Origin: Candidatus Aegiribacteria sp.
Lineage (GTDB): Bacteria > Fermentibacterota > Fermentibacteria > Fermentibacterales > JCC-6
Assembly (NCBI GenBank): GCA_030640155.1
Contig: DAOWJX010000339.1
Span: 1 to 7,564, forward strand
DNA length: 7,564 nt
Reading direction: 5' to 3'
Shown: one piece after another, positions 5,877 through 7,564 of the stretch
How the letters are laid out: each line of letters opens with the position of its first letter
How positions within the stretch are numbered: the first letter of the stretch is position 1
Program-made: the position numbers and the translations under genes
The notes under the pieces: model-generated
What the model saw: the letters and a program-made list of their open reading frames with translations, nothing else
Database searches by the model: none
What the model was told of the DNA's origin: nothing

Positions 5877-6151
5877 GAATCAGTCAGCTGGAAATAGAAT
5901 ATTCTCAAAAGGACACTGCTGATATTGAGTTGCCGGTTGCTCTTTTGAGCATACGAGGTCGGGATGGGGCTGTCCCCGGTGGGATGGAGAAAGCCTCTCT
6001 TGATCAGATTGCAGCAGCCGGTCTTTCAGAGGAATGTACAATTTTCGATATTCCAGAATGTACAGTTTGCAGGAACCATTTGTTCTTTTCTTTCAGAGCG
6101 AGGGGAACGGATATGAGAAATTTCACATGGATTAAAGTGAAAGGGTTATGA
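5873..6151 (+). CDS. Hypothetical 92-aa protein, third gene of the recJ-dinG operon
   Basis: I do not recognise this protein. It overlaps the dinG stop by 4 nt (ATGA) and has a strong GGAGG (5862-5866) 6 nt before the ATG, so it is clearly translated and coupled. It has no signal peptide or membrane segment. The N-terminal half is acidic and mixed; the C-terminal half is beta-rich (HLFFSFRARG, FTWIKVKGL). Cysteines are at 55, 63 and 66. The C63-T-V-C66 pair is suggestive of metal binding, but there are too few cysteines for a classic zinc ribbon. Its place suggests a role with RecJ/DinG or simple co-expression. No function can be given. Confidence 0.8.
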   Translation: MRISQLEIEYSQKDTADIELPVALLSIRGRDGAVPGGMEKASLDQIAAAGLSEECTIFDIPECTVCRNHLFFSFRARGTDMRNFTWIKVKGL

Positions 6152-6238
6152 CTGTTGCCTGATGATAACATTAATACAATATTTGCCTTCTGGATAAAAC
6201 GTCTAATAATGATAGTTGTGTTGTAATATTCCCGATCT

Positions 6239-6243
6239 GGAGG
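6239..6243 (+). promoter_or_regulatory. Ribosome binding site of the TPR gene
   Basis: GGAGG lies 5 nt before ATG 6249 and 8 nt before the in-frame ATG 6252, so both starts are possible. The 97-nt gap after the 92-aa gene may hold a separate promoter: TACAAT at 6175-6180 is a 5/6 -10 match, but no good -35 at proper spacing was found. Confidence 0.6.
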
Positions 6244-6248
6244 AAAGA

Positions 6249-7564
6249 ATGATGAAATTTACATTTGTGACAGCCTGTCTTGCCCTGATTGTTTGCGGTA
6301 CTGCTGTTGCATCGGAGGATGGAGAATCCACAAGGGTCGGAATAGTACCATTCGGATATTCCGGTTCAGATGCACGCTGGATCAGTGAAAAACTGTTTAA
6401 TGAACTGAAAGACAATTTTGAAGACAGCGAGGAATACTTCTTCATTTCAAAGGGTGATCTGGAAGATGCTTTTGAAGACTTAGGATTTAATCCATCAGAT
6501 TTTGAATACGGTGTGCCACCTTCATTCGTTGTGAATGCGGGTGTTGCTCTCGGTGCTGATATGATCCTTTATGGAAATATCTCCCCGTCAGATGACGAAT
6601 TCATGGTTCTATGGAATGTCTGCGTTCCGGTATCAGGGAATACTGTGAATGCGGATCCGGTTTTTGTCCGCAAGAACACCGACCCTGTCAAGCAACTGGC
6701 TGTAGAGATGGTCAGTGTTCTTTCCGAGCTTATCGGCAGCAGAATTCAACAGGCACTCGATCAGGCTGCATTCAGCATACAGATGAAAAACTGGTCCATG
6801 GCTATCATGTTCCTCAAACAGGCGCTTTCGGTGGATCCGACATTACTTGATGCAAATTTCCAGCTCGCCGGGATTTATCTTGAGCCTGATGTTGATTCAG
6901 TTAACATGGCTATGCAGATATATGAGACAATCCTCACTGAAGACGAAAGTAATGCCGATGCTCTTGCTGGCCTGGGCAGCGTTTACCTTGCTCAGAATGA
7001 TGCCGAAACAGCTAAGATGTATTTCGAGAGTGCTGTCGATATCGATCCTGAAAACGCTGATGCTTATCTCGGACTTGCCTCTGCGTATCAGGCTCTGGGC
7101 GAGCTTGATCAGGCTGTTTCCAGTTTTGAAGAGGCTCTCTCACAGAACCCGGACAATCTTTCAATTAAATTTCCTCTATGTCTTCTGTATTTCCAGCTTG
7201 GGGAATACTCAAAAGCAATTCCGTATATGGAGGAGATTCTTGCTGTTAATTCCAACATGCTTGGTTTGAGGCAGCGCATTATCCAATCGTGTATTAACAC
7301 GGGGCAATATGGAAGTGCTGCAGATCACGCGTTGATTCTCCTTGAATCTGATTCTGGTAATTCGCAGATGATTCTTTACACCGCTCAGGTTGAGTCATGG
7401 GCAGGCAGAACATCCAGTGCTGTAAACAGGTTGGAATCTCTTATCTCAAGTACCGGCAGTCGAGAGGCTTATATTCTGCTTGCGTCCATTTACCGTGACA
7501 GTGGACAGAGGGGAGCCATGCAGAATGTATTCTCCCGTCTTAGTAGCGCTTATCCTAACGATCC
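6249..7564 (+). CDS. Exported TolB/CsgG-like plus TPR protein (3' end beyond the window)
   Basis: An open frame starts at ATG 6249 (or ATG 6252) and has no stop before the window ends; 438 codons are visible. Residues 1-22 form a signal peptide (basic start, hydrophobic stretch LALIVCGTAVA, probable cleavage after AVA). C16 is not in a good lipobox. Residues about 29-140 resemble the TolB_N/CsgG/FlgO-like fold: RVGIVPFGY near the start, then the GVALGADMILYGNI segment (98-111). From about 165, tetratricopeptide repeats follow, clearest at 200-335 (for example NADALAGLGSVYLAQND and NADAYLGLASAYQALGE), ending in helix pairs up to the edge. It is probably periplasmic and a scaffold for an envelope complex. 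No partner is visible. It is a separate unit or the last operon gene, 97 nt after the 92-aa gene. Confidence 0.9.
   Translation, partial: MMKFTFVTACLALIVCGTAVASEDGESTRVGIVPFGYSGSDARWISEKLFNELKDNFEDSEEYFFISKGDLEDAFEDLGFNPSDFEYGVPPSFVVNAGVALGADMILYGNISPSDDEFMVLWNVCVPVSGNTVNADPVFVRKNTDPVKQLAVEMVSVLSELIGSRIQQALDQAAFSIQMKNWSMAIMFLKQALSVDPTLLDANFQLAGIYLEPDVDSVNMAMQIYETILTEDESNADALAGLGSVYLAQNDAETAKMYFESAVDIDPENADAYLGLASAYQALGELDQAVSSFEEALSQNPDNLSIKFPLCLLYFQLGEYSKAIPYMEEILAVNSNMLGLRQRIIQSCINTGQYGSAADHALILLESDSGNSQMILYTAQVESWAGRTSSAVNRLESLISSTGSREAYILLASIYRDSGQRGAMQNVFSRLSSAYPND

Noticed and set aside
6611..7269. Plus-strand frames of 79 and 140 codons after 6600
   Set aside because: They are out of frame with the exported TPR gene, which is open through the whole region with a signal peptide and clear repeats.
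1..7564. CRISPR array, toxin-antitoxin pair, transposase or phage gene
   Set aside because: I looked and saw no regularly spaced repeats, no transposase or integrase motif and no such gene pair in any frame.

Overview
The window looks like ordinary bacterial chromosome of moderate GC content. It carries a tRNA island, then an RNase P RNA gene, then a run of plus-strand genes for DNA maintenance and a periplasmic TPR protein. All three intact tRNA genes encode their 3' CCA. The RNase P RNA is the ancestral bacterial type (class A). The protein set is a COG1579-type zinc ribbon protein, RecJ, an iron-sulfur DinG helicase, and an exported TolB/CsgG-like plus TPR protein. This suggests a Gram-negative-type, probably uncultured lineage, perhaps an FCB-like or candidate-phylum bacterium. 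That placement is an inference from memory; no tree was made.

Region by region: 1-400 has no gene I can support. It holds hairpins and minus-strand tRNA debris: an Arg-like 3' part at about 201-252, and a 17-nt exact copy of the tRNA-Leu 3' end at 304-320. An intact tRNA-Leu(CAA) lies on the minus strand at 410-497, with a perfect 12-bp inverted repeat touching its CCA. A divergent tRNA-Met(CAU)/tRNA-Val(CAC) pair follows at 626-793, with a TTGACA-type promoter upstream and a strong terminator at 867-900. The zinc ribbon gene starts only 23 nt after that terminator. An extended -10 motif just before the hairpin may serve it. Between this gene and rnpB is a 119-nt imperfect inverted repeat (1694-1812) that looks like a mobile or dispersed repeat.

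rnpB (1844-2251) is followed after 20 nt by recJ, which starts with TTG. recJ, dinG and an unrecognised 92-aa gene overlap by 1 and 4 nt and so form one translationally coupled operon. RecJ degrades single-stranded DNA 5'->3', and DinG is a 5'->3' helicase, so the pair could act together in repair or R-loop and flap processing. The last gene starts at 6249 or 6252 and is still open at the window edge after 438 codons. It has a signal peptide, a TolB/CsgG-like domain and TPRs.

I found no clear new defence or mobile system. The most interesting points are the decayed tRNA cluster, the structured repeat in front of rnpB, the promoter nested in a terminator, and the tight rnpB-recJ-dinG linkage.
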